DNA of 64,000 nt from Oegoconia quadripuncta (Eukaryota > Arthropoda > Insecta > Lepidoptera > Autostichidae). The translations under genes were made by a program, and so were the position numbers. The stretch is from the NCBI GenBank assembly GCA_949316235.1, contig OX438744.1, positions 38,808,778 through 38,872,777 of the forward strand, in the 5' to 3' direction. This document shows, piece after piece, positions 1 to 10,169 of the stretch. The notes below the pieces were generated by a model. It searched no databases. It was given only the letters and a program-made list of their open reading frames with translations, and was not told the DNA's origin. Each line of letters opens with the position of its first letter. Position 1 is the first letter of the stretch.

Positions 1-690
1 AATTAGGGAGTCGAGCTTCACTTGACTCTCTCCCCCATAGGGTTAGCCGCTTTGGCTTTTTGAGTCACATTAGCTACACTCCCACTTTCTTTCTTTCTTA
101 CTTTTCACCCTTAAATTCTTTCTTTAATTAGTCTGGGGTCCAAGGTAGCAATAGAGTCACGTAGGGCACCGTCTACCTTCAGTAGGTGCCGTGCAGAGTA
201 TACCACTGTTGATCCTGGCTTACAGGATGAAGGCTTTACTTCTATATACCCAAATCACCTTAACATTTATCTTCCTATCTTACTCACTACGTCATTCTGC
301 ACGCCACACCTTTCCCAACAATTCTTTGATACATCAAAGTTTATTTTGATTTAGTGACCTTTATTTTGAATAATAGACAATAACTATGTTATTATGTGAT
401 AGTTATTGAGTTTCATACTCGTTAGGCATCGTTCTCACGGGCTCCTGGGTCGTTAGTGGTTTTGTTCTTTCTTTGGAATAATTTGACTGCTGCAGGTTTT
501 TTTGTGAGGTTACAGAGGTGTCGCGTAAGTATGATTGAAGCTTATATTGAAAGTTAAAGTCCGACACCAGTTACAAAGTGTTGGTAATTTAACATGATTT
601 GTTTAGTAATTTGGTTCACAATGGCATACTTGTAAAGTTAGAGAAGAGATGTCAAACTAGTCGATATAAAATATTTCAATGTTACGATTT
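1..690. other. unassigned sequence, no gene seen
   Basis: No open frame or repeat family was recognised. The first 250 bases are somewhat richer in GC and contain a short block around 140-240 that reads like non-coding end sequence of a retroelement, but I could not name it. Confidence 0.4.
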
Positions 691-693
691 ATA

Positions 694-750
694 AAGTTTG
701 GTTGGTGGTAAGGCATTTTAAGAGTCCGCCTGGTTAGCTACCACCATTTG
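694..750 (+). repeat. SINE-A internal fragment
   Basis: Only the body is present (GTTTGGTTGGTGGTAAGGCA followed by GTCCGCCTGGTTAGCTACCA). The tRNA-like head and the tail are missing. Confidence 0.6.
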
Positions 751-774
751 AGTTAGAGACTCCCCACACTAAGG

Positions 775-854
775 CCTTTCGAGCGTCCCGACGCAAGCGC
801 TAGCCGGCTGCCTAACGCCGGCCTTACGCAAAGCTGGCGTCGCGCTAGCGACGC
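775..854. other. GC-rich patch with short hairpin
   Basis: GC-rich and CpG-rich in an AT-rich setting. It ends in a 7-bp perfect hairpin at 837-854 (GCGTCGC, loop GCTA, GCGACGC). No gene is seen; it may be the end of a decayed DNA element. Confidence 0.35.
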
Positions 855-1336
855 TAAACTAAATTAAAAACAATGTGATCTATATTTTTCCTCAGATATT
901 CCACCATTTCGTACTAAGCTTGAGCCCAGCTGACGATGAATAAATAATACAACATCGAGAATAAAAACCCGAAAACCTAACACTAAAATTCAATATGGCC
1001 GCCAACAAAATGGCGCGGAATATTTCTCACGTGGACAAAAAACGGCGACATTGAACCGAAACAGATAATTGTTTCACTAACAACCGAAATGTTAGACAAA
1101 GGGATATTTAATTATGGCCACGGTGACCATGCGTTTTATATATTCAAGACATATTCGGTTACATAGAAATTTGAAAAGTCCGTGTTCATTTTAAACTGAA
1201 GACGTAAAGTTACTCGTATATTACTGAATTTTAGATAGATAATATTTTATGCAAATGTAACTAAATGATTTCAATGAAACGTAGTCATATAAAATCACTT
1301 GTATGCCACTACGCATAAATATTAGTAGGTACTAAC
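855..1336. other. unassigned sequence with YY1-like motifs
   Basis: No coding signal. ATATGGCCGCC at 993-1003 and AAAATGGCGCG at 1007-1017 resemble YY1/Pho sites. Whether they act as regulatory sites cannot be told from sequence. Confidence 0.3.
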
Positions 1337-1337
1337 C

Positions 1338-1660
1338 TTATACAGGGCTTTTTGGCGGGAACTCGGCGAGTGAAATAGCATTTTTCTTTATAAGTCTTAA
1401 AATTTGTGCATTCTAACTTTTGAAGCTTAATAATGGCAGAATATTGTGCAGCAAACGTTAGTGTTGGTGTACAGGTGAAGGGAAGTGTAAATTAAAGTGC
1501 GTAACGGAGCTTTCGGGTTCCCACAAGAAGCCGCCAAAATCTTTTGTAAAGCATTCTGCCACTTTACTGAAGAATGACTTGACCGTGACTAGACTCTGTA
1601 TACGACGAATTACTTGTTTTGATTGAGACTGACCTATAAATTGAAGAAATAAGATAAATA
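1338..1660 (+). repeat. repeat-H copy 1
   Basis: It shares long blocks with the copies near 12.35, 19.47, 21.83 and 58.4 kb, for example GTAACGGAGCTTTCGGGTTC and AAAATCTTTTGTAAAGCATT. One short frame reads like VRNGAFGFPQEAAKIF, which is weakly reminiscent of pipsqueak-type helix-turn-helix DNA-binding regions of transposases. This copy has stops and cannot be active. Confidence 0.5.
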
Positions 1661-1749
1661 AAAATTTTCACTCGAAACTGGCAGTAAAAATGTCCCTCGA
1701 CAATGAGGTTGACGGTTGCCATCCTCAAAAATAAGAAGAAGAAGAACCT

Positions 1750-2080
1750 TATACAGAGTGAATTTGAATTCGTGTAATTCTCATTAACTGGTGACGCTAC
1801 CATTCGTTACGATCAACTTTCCCCAAGGAACCATAGTCGAATTCGATCAAAAAATTTTCGATACAAAGTTTTGGAAACGCCTTTAGTTTGGAAGTCCAGC
1901 AATATTCGGCTGGTGACTCCACTCCTGATTATGAACAAGTTTCCACTAGCTGAATGACCTATAGCTGAATTCAGCCATAATCGTTGGACTTCCTTGTTGT
2001 TCCATTGTTCCTTGGGGAATGTTGATCGTGATCAAGAGTAGCATCACCAGTTAATGGCGATTACACGAATTAAAATTAAA
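1750..2080. mobile_element. foldback-J copy 1 (long inverted-repeat MITE)
   Basis: The two ends are inverted copies: AATTCGTGTAATTCTCATTA then CTGGTGACGCTAC on the left, and GTAGCATCACCAG then TTAATGGCGATTACACGAAT on the right. A second inverted pair lies inside (GGAAGTCCAGCAATATTCGG near 1888 and CATAATCGTTGGACTTCC near 1976). It has no coding capacity. The outer ends resemble ACAGGGTGAATT, and a TA target duplication would suggest Tc1/mariner, but this is not certain. Confidence 0.6.
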
Positions 2081-2407
2081 TTTTTTATAAGAATAATGTT
2101 TAAACAAATGTTGTCCTTATGACATATTATCTAAAATATATGTTATCCTGTCTCCTACACTCGTATCGCAGGAAGACAGTTACCGAACAAATAGCCAAAT
2201 AAACATTTTTCTGGGATTATTACATTCATAAATTTATTAGATTATTTATTACATTCAAAGAAAAAATGAAGAAAAGAAAAAATTGGTGAATATATAGCAT
2301 GCCAGAAACTGATTTTGATGTCTCTGCACATGTAGTTTTGTGTAATGCATGTGAGTGTTAATTATATAGAAAAATATATATATCTCTATTGTAAGTCAGT
2401 AAAAACT

Positions 2408-2683
2408 AATAATAATAAATATCCTTAGACATACTCGTATACACAGCGCCATCTAGTTCCACAGTAAGCAACTATAGGCTTGTGTTGCGGATACCAGATG
2501 GTTTATATACTACATAAATACATTTTTTTTTGTAAATAAATACTTATTATAAATGAAAACATCCATAACTCGGATACACATGTTCGTATTCATAACACAA
2601 ACATATGCCCCTAGCGGGATTCGAACCCGCAACCTTTTGGTATAGTGGTCAGAGTTGCTAACCACAACACCAAACAGGTCGTC
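2408..2683 (-). repeat. SINE-B, near full length
   Basis: Read on the minus strand it has a tRNA-like head (box A GGTGTTGTGGTTAGCAACTC, box B GGTTCGAATCCCGCTAGGGG), a body with AGATGGCGCTGTGT and an (ATT)n tail. These are the marks of a tRNA-derived SINE transcribed by RNA polymerase III. Confidence 0.75.
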
Positions 2684-2903
2684 TACAGGTAACAGGTAAA
2701 ACTACACGGTACATGACTAAATTAAATGTAGAAGCAATATATGAGCAAAATCTAAAATTCTCTTAAAACCATGGTCACAGCTAACTCGCTTTTGGAAACT
2801 CGTCCGAACCTGTCCAATGCCTGTGTGACATCAGCATACTCCAAGGTCTTTAGCATACTAAAATGAATCCTATGTTATTTTCAGTATAAGTTCCCTATTA
2901 TTT

Positions 2904-3034
2904 GACGACCGATTGGTGTAATTGATATCATAGATAGATAGATGTTTATCTAAATATTTATGTATCCATTTTTTTTTGTTAGCTTAGTTTGGGATTAGAT
3001 GATTGGTGTAAGTGACCGCAATATTTATTTTATC
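2904..3034 (+). repeat. SINE-C, internally deleted
   Basis: The head start (GACGACCGATTGGTGTA) and the 3' part (GGGATTAGATGATTGGTGTA) are present. Box B and the region around it are missing compared with the copy at 47.47 kb. Confidence 0.6.
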
Positions 3035-3202
3035 GTTCTGCCTACCCTGTGACAAAACGTTGTGCACGCCACTGTATATATACATATACAGAGTGTAACA
3101 ATTAGATCGGTCAGTATGGAAAAGTTGTGTTCTCTGGAACCATGTCTTCGATTTTAGTAACAAGAAAAACTGCATTCATACATTTAAAAAAATTTGGTAC
3201 TC

Positions 3203-3582
3203 AGCTCGAGAATCGAACCCGGACGTTTTAGAAATAAAACTAACACTATTTCTATTTAGATGTCGATTGTGTAGTTCTTAAGCAGCAAATGTTAGTATGA
3301 AGCATGATGTCTAAAATTAGTAGAATGCATTGTTTTCGTATCCTTTTTTATTTATTTTAATAGGTGTTTGAAATCACTACCATTTTTTTTCAATACAACA
3401 TTCAACTCGTTAATATTTCGAGCGCCTACTAAAATAAATTAAAAATGAAAACAATGCATTTTATTAATTTTAGACATCATGTTTCATAGTAACATTTGCT
3501 GCTTAAGAACTACAACAATCGATATCCTGATTATAAATAGTGTTAGTTTTATTTTTCAAACGTCCAGATTACATTCCCGAGC
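3203..3582. mobile_element. long foldback element
   Basis: The left arm 3203-3374 and right arm 3415-3582 are inverted copies of one another over about 170 bp with a 40-bp spacer. Matching blocks include AAATAAAACTAACACTATTT, TAGTTCTTAAGCAGCAAATG and CATGATGTCTAAAATTA. No coding frame is present. A transcript through it would fold into a long hairpin. Confidence 0.75.
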
Positions 3583-3616
3583 TACTGACGAATCTAAATG
3601 TTACACGCTGGCGTAT

Positions 3617-4418
3617 ATCCTTACCTAAGAAATTGGCGTTTTGTATTGTGATGATTCTCAATAATTTTATAATATTTTTATACTTTTGTTTGTTCTATCA
3701 CTATTAATTATGATTTTGTATTAGCAATTATGTAATATAATTATGATTTTGTGTTACCACTTGTGCGTGATTGGTCGAGAAAATTCGGATATTGACCAAT
3801 CCGAGCGCTCGCCAATTTTAATGGGTATCGGTAGAGGGGAAGTCGAGTTGGTGGATCCACACAGCAGTCTGGTTGCAAATCCTGAACTGAAAGGTCGTAT
3901 ACGATAAGCTCTGTACGTATTTACCAATTCTGTTCGCTACATAATAATTGTGGATATAAATTATATACTAGTTGTGGAAATAAAGGAGTTATAATTCTAT
4001 CTGAGTCTTTGATTTATCAAAGTATGAAGAATTTCATTAAAGACTGTTTTCTCCGTACAAACATTTTTGTTTTTTTTTTTTTTGGGAACGGCAAATCCAA
4101 ATTTAGCTAAACCTTTGTGTATATCGGATAACATTAAGTTAAGTATAGGCAGCGTTCGTTTTTAAAAGTAACCGCTTCATAAAAGTTTCAGCGAATCTAA
4201 GAAATGATTATGGGAAGCACATGAAAAGAGCTCTGTTCAAATTTATTTTAGTATGTGATTTAGCCCAGAAATTAAAAAATTTCATGTGAAACCTTGAAAT
4301 AATATTCCATTTTCCAAATAAAAAACAAATTTGGTTATAGCTTTGAAAATCTCAGGAATTGGTACATATGATTAATGAAGAAAAAAAACTCCAATTTCAT
4401 AGGTAAAGACCCAATATT
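3617..4418. mobile_element. MITE-K copy 1, interrupted
   Basis: A non-coding element about 420 bp long in its uninterrupted copies (14.66 and 48.14 kb). Its ends are inverted: CTTTACCTATGAAATTGG on one side and CCAATTTCATAGGTAAAG on the other. In this copy the sequence is split at base 3647 by a 375-bp insertion and resumes at 4022. Confidence 0.7.
3647..4021. mobile_element. insertion in MITE-K, possible solo LTR
   Basis: Comparison with the other MITE-K copies shows a clean 375-bp insertion flanked by GTAT on both sides (3643-3646 and 4022-4025). It begins TGTGATGATT, carries an AATAAAG polyadenylation-like signal near 3982 and ends near TTATCAAA. Size, TG start and 4-bp duplication fit a solo long terminal repeat, but the 3' end is not a clean CA, so other element types remain possible. 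Confidence 0.45.
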
Positions 4419-4997
4419 ACACCCAAGGGAAGCATTCTACTTTCTTACTCCATTTACTATCTGGATAAGACGTCTGTGTCCAGGTTAGATTTCATTTACC
4501 GTCATCATTAAGACCTTGTCACAACCGACAAAAAGCCTAACAAGAATCACCTGAGTTTCTACCTAAATAAAAAAAATGTATAGTTTCGCAAGAGCCCTCC
4601 AATTACCGTTGAAGCGTGACTCGATCGGTCGAAAACGTAAAAATGAGTTATTTTGTAAACAATAGCAATTTTACGGTAGATTTACGCTACCCCCTGCGTA
4701 AGCGCAGGTTTGGATGTTAATTGGGAAGTTTACCCTCCTGCTTGGTACCAACTGTTGTCGTTTCTATTTAGATGAGATGCATGTGAGTTAGTCGTGAAAT
4801 ATAGAATAGTTTATTTGCTTTTTTTTAAATGTGAAGTGCATTCTGGCTTGGTAGTTCTAGTGCAAGTGTTAATTCTACTCCCAAATGACATTTTCCAAGT
4901 ATTTTAAAACCAAGAAAACACCACAGTTAATTTGGTACTTTGAGCCGCCACCTTGGATGTTTTACGTTAATAAATTAAAAATTTAAAAACCACCACC
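4419..4997. other. unassigned AT-rich sequence
   Basis: No gene, open frame or recognised repeat seen. Confidence 0.4.
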
Positions 4998-5278
4998 ACC
5001 TCCGTGGCTCAATGTAAACAACATCGGGTTTACGATTCGGAGGTCGCGGGTTCGATTCTGCAGCGGGGTACATATTTAGTACTCGGTTTGGTTGGTGGTA
5101 GGGCATAACAACAATGTTAATAGCATTGATGTGTTTCGGTCGTCAGAGATAAGATAGCCAGTCCCCCAAATAAGATGGAGTTTCCGGGTTAGTAATCTTC
5201 CACCTTCGGCCACATCTTCACTTAACATCAAGTGTGATTGAGGTCAAATGTTAACTCGGTGTGCATATAAAAAAAAAC
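4998..5278 (+). repeat. SINE-A with internal deletion
   Basis: Head CTCCGTGGCTCAATGTAAAC, box B GGTTCGATTCTGCAGCGGGG and tail GTGATTGAGGTCAAATG are present. Part of the body between the GGTTGGTGGTAGGGCA block and the AATGTTAATAGCATTG block is deleted. It ends in an A-rich run followed by a short CAAA repeat. Confidence 0.75.
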
Positions 5279-5604
5279 AACAACAAACAAACAAAATGAT
5301 TATTATCGTCCAGGTAGATTAGGCATCAGGTCAGTGTTAAAAGCGAAATATATTTATTTCCATTTTTACTTCATTATTTCTATCAGACAAGCACGTATCT
5401 TACATATAAAAAAAATATATAAAACCCTTGAAAGACTATGATAGCATTGGAATACACCAAAGAAACTGTGTTTAAAGTTAAAGTCTTCAGAACGACACCT
5501 CTCGTTTTTGATCAGGGGTTTAAACGAATTAGAATCGTTTAATTTTCATATACTGGATGAGTCTTTTTACCGTAAGGAAAAAAATAGTACATATTAGGTA
5601 TGTG
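5279..5604. other. mostly unassigned; left part of repeat-U at its end
   Basis: No gene seen. From about 5548 (ACTGGATGAGTCTTTTTACC to ATATTAGGTATGTG) the sequence matches repeat-U at 19.17 kb. Confidence 0.4.
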
Positions 5605-5752
5605 TTTTTCTACCTACAAATGTCCCATAGCTGTGGGTCGTCTGGAAGTGATCGCGTTTAGTGATAAGACCACCTAATTGTGTTCTATTGTTATCATCGA
5701 AAATTATTGTAAATTATTTTGCGCAATAAAGAGTATCTGTATTGTATTGTAT
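5605..5752 (+). mobile_element. 5'-truncated LINE tail in repeat-U
   Basis: A LINE 3' end (TCTGGAAGTGATCGCGTTTA ... GCGCAATAAAGAGTATCTGT, then TATTG repeats) interrupts repeat-U. TGTG occurs on both sides (5601-5604 and 5753-5756) and fits a short target duplication. A related tail is at 44.43 kb. Confidence 0.5.
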
Positions 5753-5806
5753 TGTGAAATAGAAGGTATTGGCATAGGTAGTTTAATTATTTTTTTCTTC
5801 AAGAGG
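5753..5806 (+). repeat. repeat-U, right part
   Basis: TGAAATAGAAGGTATTGGCA and the following TAGGTAG block match the copies at 19.2 and 54.2 kb. Confidence 0.4.
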
Positions 5807-5850
5807 TTTTTTAAATAAGTATTTATACAATTTATGATTCTTCTGTATCT

Positions 5851-5990
5851 TTTTTTTATGCACTACCGGTTCGTACTTGACCTCAATTACACCTGATGTT
5901 AAGTGAAGATGAGGTCGAAGGTGGCAGCGTACTGACCCGGAAACCCCAACACATTTGGGGGACTGGCTATCTTATCTCTGACAACCGGAC
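5851..5990 (-). repeat. SINE-A 3' part
   Basis: The minus strand shows the tail GTGTAATTGAGGTCAAGT and the GATAAGATAGCCAGTCCCCC block. The head is missing. Confidence 0.7.
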
Positions 5991-6208
5991 TTTCTAAAAC
6001 CAATAGTAGGTGCAACTATTATGTAATTGCATAATTTAACTTTTAACCCTAAATTCCGACGGTTATATTTAACCCCACTAGTATGCCTAAGCTTTCATCG
6101 CGTGACTGTTCTAATTAATAAGGGTTCATAACGTTTGTTATTTTAAATTCCTTTATAGGGTTAACCTGTTACAGAAGGCAATGTATTCACACATATAAAA
6201 TGTTATGC

Positions 6209-6331
6209 TGAAATGAAAATGAAAATGAAATGAAAATGAAAAATGAAAATGAAAATGAATGAAAATGAAAATGAAAATGAAAATGAAAATGAAAATGAAA
6301 ATGAAAATGAAAATGAAAATGAAAATGAAAA
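6209..6331. repeat. ATGAAA microsatellite
   Basis: About 120 bases of nearly pure ATGAAA/AATGAA hexamers with a few missing bases. The low-complexity open frame it creates on the minus strand is not a gene. Confidence 0.9.
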
Positions 6332-6340
6332 CATACATGC

Positions 6341-6582
6341 GTCACGATCTTTAATCCCAAATGGAGTGGTCAGAGATATCCCAAATATTAGCGTTTGGGT
6401 GTTCGAAGCATTACAGATTTAATGCTTGAAACAACATCCACGCTTCATTTTTGAAATATACCGAAATGCGTAAGTGACAGCGAGTGAGCCCGTCGCCATT
6501 AAAACGTGGAAAACTATAGATGTGTTTTGATGGGCAGTCCCTTAGTCGCCTGTTACGACATCCACGGGAACAAACCGCTTGA
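6341..6582 (-). repeat. repeat-N copy 1
   Basis: It matches, in reverse, the repeat at 9.78 kb. Landmarks on the plus strand are CCCAAATGGAGTGGTCAGAG, GTGAGCCCGTCGCC and CCCTTAGTCGCC. It is unclassified; I have seen this type of block in lepidopteran DNA. Confidence 0.55.
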
Positions 6583-7169
6583 TTTTATTCTTTTTACATA
6601 CCGAAACCACACAGCACAAAATATTTATTCATTTCATTACAATTACTTAGGATTGACATTGTTTTCTTTTAATATCTAATATTATTTTAATTAATTATTC
6701 TTGCTGACACTGATTATCCTTATTGTTATTATTATTATTCTACATTGACATTGATTTAATTTGAAATTATAATGCGTATAAAGTTTCATTAGAATCGGTT
6801 TATTAAATTTCGAAAAGTTTGGACGTTTAATTTTTTGAATGGAACACCATACGACCTAAACCATCTTAAACTTCCGACAAATTATTTTCACTGACCTCAA
6901 TAAAATTTCTTGTAAACGTATTTCATAACTCCACCATTGTTCTTTGAGAAAAGATTCAACAGGAAAAAGAGTATTAAGCAAGAGCATTTCCCTTTCGTGC
7001 TTATATGACATAACATAGGTAACGCTCCGTCTGTCTGTTCGCACGGCCGACCTAGACATTGGTCGTGGGAGCGATCGTGTGAATTGGCACTTATTGTAGC
7101 GCTTTTAGATTTCTAGGTTACGCATGTGTTACATGAACTTCATTTTAACTCGAGAGTGCAGAATTTTCA
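6583..7169. other. unassigned AT-rich sequence
   Basis: No gene or recognised repeat seen. Several short TTATT runs lie near 6720. Confidence 0.35.
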
Positions 7170-7577
7170 ACCGCCTCCGTGGCCGCGGGTTCGATCCCCA
7201 GCGAGGTTCATATTTAGTACTCTGTTTTAAATGTCATTTTAAATGTCCGCCTGGTTGGCTACGACCTGTTTCGTGTAGTGGTTAGAAACTCTGACCGCTA
7301 CACCAAAAGGTCGCGGGTTCAAATCCCGCTACGGGCACATGTTTGTATGATGAATATGGACATGTGTTCCCGAGTTATGGATGTTTTTCGTTTATATATG
7401 TATTTACAACAAAAAACGTATTTATGTAATTTTTCAACCATCTGGTTTCTATAAGAAGCCTAGTTGCTTAGGGTGGAACTAGATGGCGCTGTGTGTATGT
7501 GCAAAGATAATTAAAAATAAAAGATCTTATATAAAATGTGATTGAGGTCAAGTGCAAACCCATTCTGCATAAAAAAA
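7170..7577 (+). repeat. SINE-A split by a SINE-B insertion
   Basis: Head (CCGCCTCCGTGG), box B GGTTCGATCCCCAGCGAGGT and part of the body run to about 7261. The tail resumes at 7524 (ATCTTATATAAA ... GTGATTGAGGTCAAGTGC). The SINE-A also carries its own internal deletions. Confidence 0.65.
7262..7523 (+). repeat. SINE-B inserted in SINE-A
   Basis: The full SINE-B order is present: CGACCTGTTTCGTGTAGTGG, box B GGTTCAAATCCCGCTACGGG, GAACTAGATGGCGCTGTGTG and an A-rich tail. Its position inside a SINE-A makes it younger than that copy. Confidence 0.75.
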
Positions 7578-7947
7578 GTGACATCACAAAAACTACGTAT
7601 TTTTATTGGACTAAACCTTTATTTCGCGCAGTCGGATAAAACGAACATCGTCAGTAACGTTACAGGTTAAAGATAAGACAGGAAATGTTAGGGTTGTTCA
7701 CATTAACTGAACGTTAACCCTCACAAGAGGGGAGACGCTACTAGTTATTATGGTGGAACGGTTTTTTCACTTTAGAATTTTAATTGACAACGGCTTCTTT
7801 TACATTTATTGTGAAAGTTGGATGTGAATCAGCTATTTCTGTCTTTAACGGACAAAAGGTTATATATCATGTTATGAAGGAGTTCTTTGTTTTTAAGGGC
7901 ATATATTTCGTTTATGATCCAAATGATAAAAATGATACAAAATTATG
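7578..7947. other. unassigned sequence
   Basis: No gene seen. A short CGCGCAGTCGGATAAAACG near 7625 may be a minus-strand scrap of repeat-F. Confidence 0.35.
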
Positions 7948-8096
7948 AGTTTAGTTGGTGGTAGGGCATTTTAAATGTCCGCCTGGCTAGCTACCACCAT
8001 CTTATCTAAATCTGCCTTCGACTTCATCTTCACTTAATATCAGGTGTGATTGAGGTCAAGTACAAACCCGTTGTGCATAAAAATTTAAAAAAAAAA
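7948..8096 (+). repeat. SINE-A, headless and internally deleted
   Basis: The body block GTCCGCCTGGCTAGCTACCA is followed almost directly by the tail block CTTCACTTAATATCAGGTGT and an A run. The middle (the GATAAGATAGCCAGTC block) is gone. Confidence 0.7.
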
Positions 8097-8142
8097 CCAT
8101 AAATTAATCTATGGTTTCAGAAGCAACCTGATTTTACCCGAC

Positions 8143-8292
8143 CTTGTACTATAGATACTAGATGACGGATAAACATACTAAATATTTATATAAACACCTT
8201 TGACTCGAGAATAAATGTTCGTATATTGATTCCACAAATTTTACCCCTCACGCGATTCACGCGATTCACGCGTTGGTTTCACTGACAACACG
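8143..8292 (-). repeat. SINE-C, head damaged
   Basis: The minus strand matches the body of the SINE-C at 47.47 kb. The box B area is replaced by three short tandem copies of CGCGATTCA. Confidence 0.6.
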
Positions 8293-8408
8293 TTTCCTTG
8301 GTGTCAGCAACTGCTCTATGGGAGCGGGGACTAAAAATCTGCTGAGCCCCTACCTTATCATCACAGTTTCATGATTATATTGTTATCTTAACTTTGTGGT
8401 GAACACCC
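8293..8408 (+). mobile_element. LINE 3' tail
   Basis: GGTGTCAGCAACTGCTCTAT and GCTGAGCCCCTACC match the tail at 26.99 kb, which ends in GATGAATAAATACC. It is a short, 5'-truncated untranslated end. Confidence 0.5.
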
Positions 8409-8430
8409 TTTTGGGGTAACTGCCATTGCC

Positions 8431-8477
8431 ATCTTTGGGGGTGGCCTTTGTCCAGCAGTGGACGTCTTTTGCCTGGT
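8431..8477 (+). mobile_element. LINE-RTE 3' tail scrap
   Basis: GGCCTTTGTCCAGCAGTGGA is the end block seen in the RTE-type LINE at 33.8 and 56.4 kb. Confidence 0.5.
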
Positions 8478-8482
8478 AATAA

Positions 8483-8685
8483 TCCCAATGCAGGGATATA
8501 GGCCTTCCCTCGTATATGAAGAAGTATGGCCATGCAGGTTGCATCACGATGTTTTCCTTCACCGTTTAAAAGCAGTCGGAAAAATGCATACAAGTAATTA
8601 AATTAAATTTAAAAAGTCATTGGTACATGGCCTGCCTGATAATTGAGCCCGGACCTCCCAAGCCACGTCTTCAAATGTTTAGTCT
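8483..8685 (-). repeat. SINE-D
   Basis: The minus strand has a tRNA-like box B region (GGTCCGGGCTCAATTATCAG, mutated), then TTTAATTTAATTACTTG, the ACTGCTTTTAAACGGTGAAG block and TATATCCCTGCATTGGG. It matches the copies at 15.5, 26.0 and 36.1 kb. Confidence 0.7.
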
Positions 8686-9775
8686 CCCGAATTTTCCCAG
8701 TTTTCCATTACACAATTTTTTTCCTTCACAAAAGACTTTGTGTCACTAATTGTCCACATTAATTTTGTCCAATCGACGCCTGTTTTTTGTTCTATTGTAT
8801 TACAATAGGGTAATTATGCTGTGAGGTAAATGAACTGCGCATACGTCACTGATAAACATATAGTTAGGAAAAATCGCAAAGTCTAACCACTGCGTGGAGT
8901 CCTGCAACAATTTGGTAGCGCGTTGATTTTCATAAGAGATTTTTTGTTTTGGTAGGTAGATTAAAGGAGGATTTGTCCATAATCTCTTCTGGTGAAAAGT
9001 TTTGACTCAATTTTTTATATAGAAACGTTACAGTAGCTATAGATCATAACTAAATTGTTTCCACAGATAGGTAACATATTAAATATGAATAAGAAAAGAA
9101 AGAAGGAAAATAATTGATTAATTACTTAAAACACATAAAAATAATTATATTACAATTTACATTAATAGAAATAACATTGTTAAGAACTGCTAAAAACTAA
9201 CAAAATAACAACTAGGCTAATGATTTGCATAAAGTGCCGCAGTAGTGAATGGGTAACGACTCAGCATAACGCTTTGTACAAAGTTTTTCTGTTTTCTGCC
9301 GCACCTGTGTGGGATGAGTCGGCGTGAGGAACTGCATCATGGTATAGGCATTGAGATTATTATTTATTTATTATTATTTACATAGGATATTGTAATATTA
9401 AATATAAACTGTATTGCATAATTAAGAAGTATTCTGTTAGTGACGAAATGTGACAATATGTGACTCAATATGTGAATGTGTACACGGAGAAAGGGAATTA
9501 ATATTAAATTGTTTATTGCATTCAATTTTGTACATGGATATTAGTAAAATGTTATTTAATTATACAAAAGAATAGTCGTCAAAATCGGTTCACGATTGAG
9601 GAAAATATCATCATCATCATGATGATGATATGTGTCAGTCTAGTGGCTAACTATAAGTCAGTATTGTCAAGCAGCCTTCGTACAGCACCTGTCAACAACT
9701 GTCTCAAGATCAACTGTATAATGCGCCCTTCTCAATATTTGTAGGAGAAAGTCTAAAAGGAAATTAAGTTAGAAA
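8686..9775. other. unassigned AT-rich kilobase
   Basis: No coding frame or recognised repeat seen. It contains a short ATC/GAT palindromic run near 9607-9631. Confidence 0.35.
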
Positions 9776-10008
9776 AGAACCAACCCGTCTCTTCCCGTGG
9801 GAGTAGTTAAAAGCGACTAAGGGACTTTACACCAAAAAATATCTACAGTTTTGCATGTTTCCCTGCATCCCCTGTCAGTTTCTGTATATTTCATAAAGTG
9901 AATTGTTGTTCCAATCGTTAAACTTTTAATCTTTGGAACATCCAAACACTAATGTTTGGAATATTTCTGACCACCCCATTTGGGATAGATGCCGAGATGT
10001 TATGTATG
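9776..10008 (+). repeat. repeat-N copy 2
   Basis: AACCCGTCTCTTCCCGTGGG, GCGACTAAGGGACTTTAC and CTGACCACCCCATTTGGGAT are shared with copies at 6.34, 22.29 and 51.33 kb. Confidence 0.6.
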
Positions 10009-10169
10009 TATGTTTAGTAATTTCTTTAGTATATTTGATTTAACAATCTGATCTGAATGACGTTTACGTGTGGCTGTATGTTATGTTTAACTGAAATTTA
10101 TCAATCAAATGATATAGGTACACCGATCAAGACGTAAAGGTAAATATAAGAAAATCCAACCAAGACCAA

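Noticed and set aside
6153..6338. 61-codon frame of alternating Phe, Ile and His
   Set aside because: Produced entirely by the ATGAAA microsatellite.
9605..9632. ATCATC..GATGAT palindrome as an operator-like site
   Set aside because: It is a run of ATC followed by GAT triplets, expected by chance from a trinucleotide repeat.
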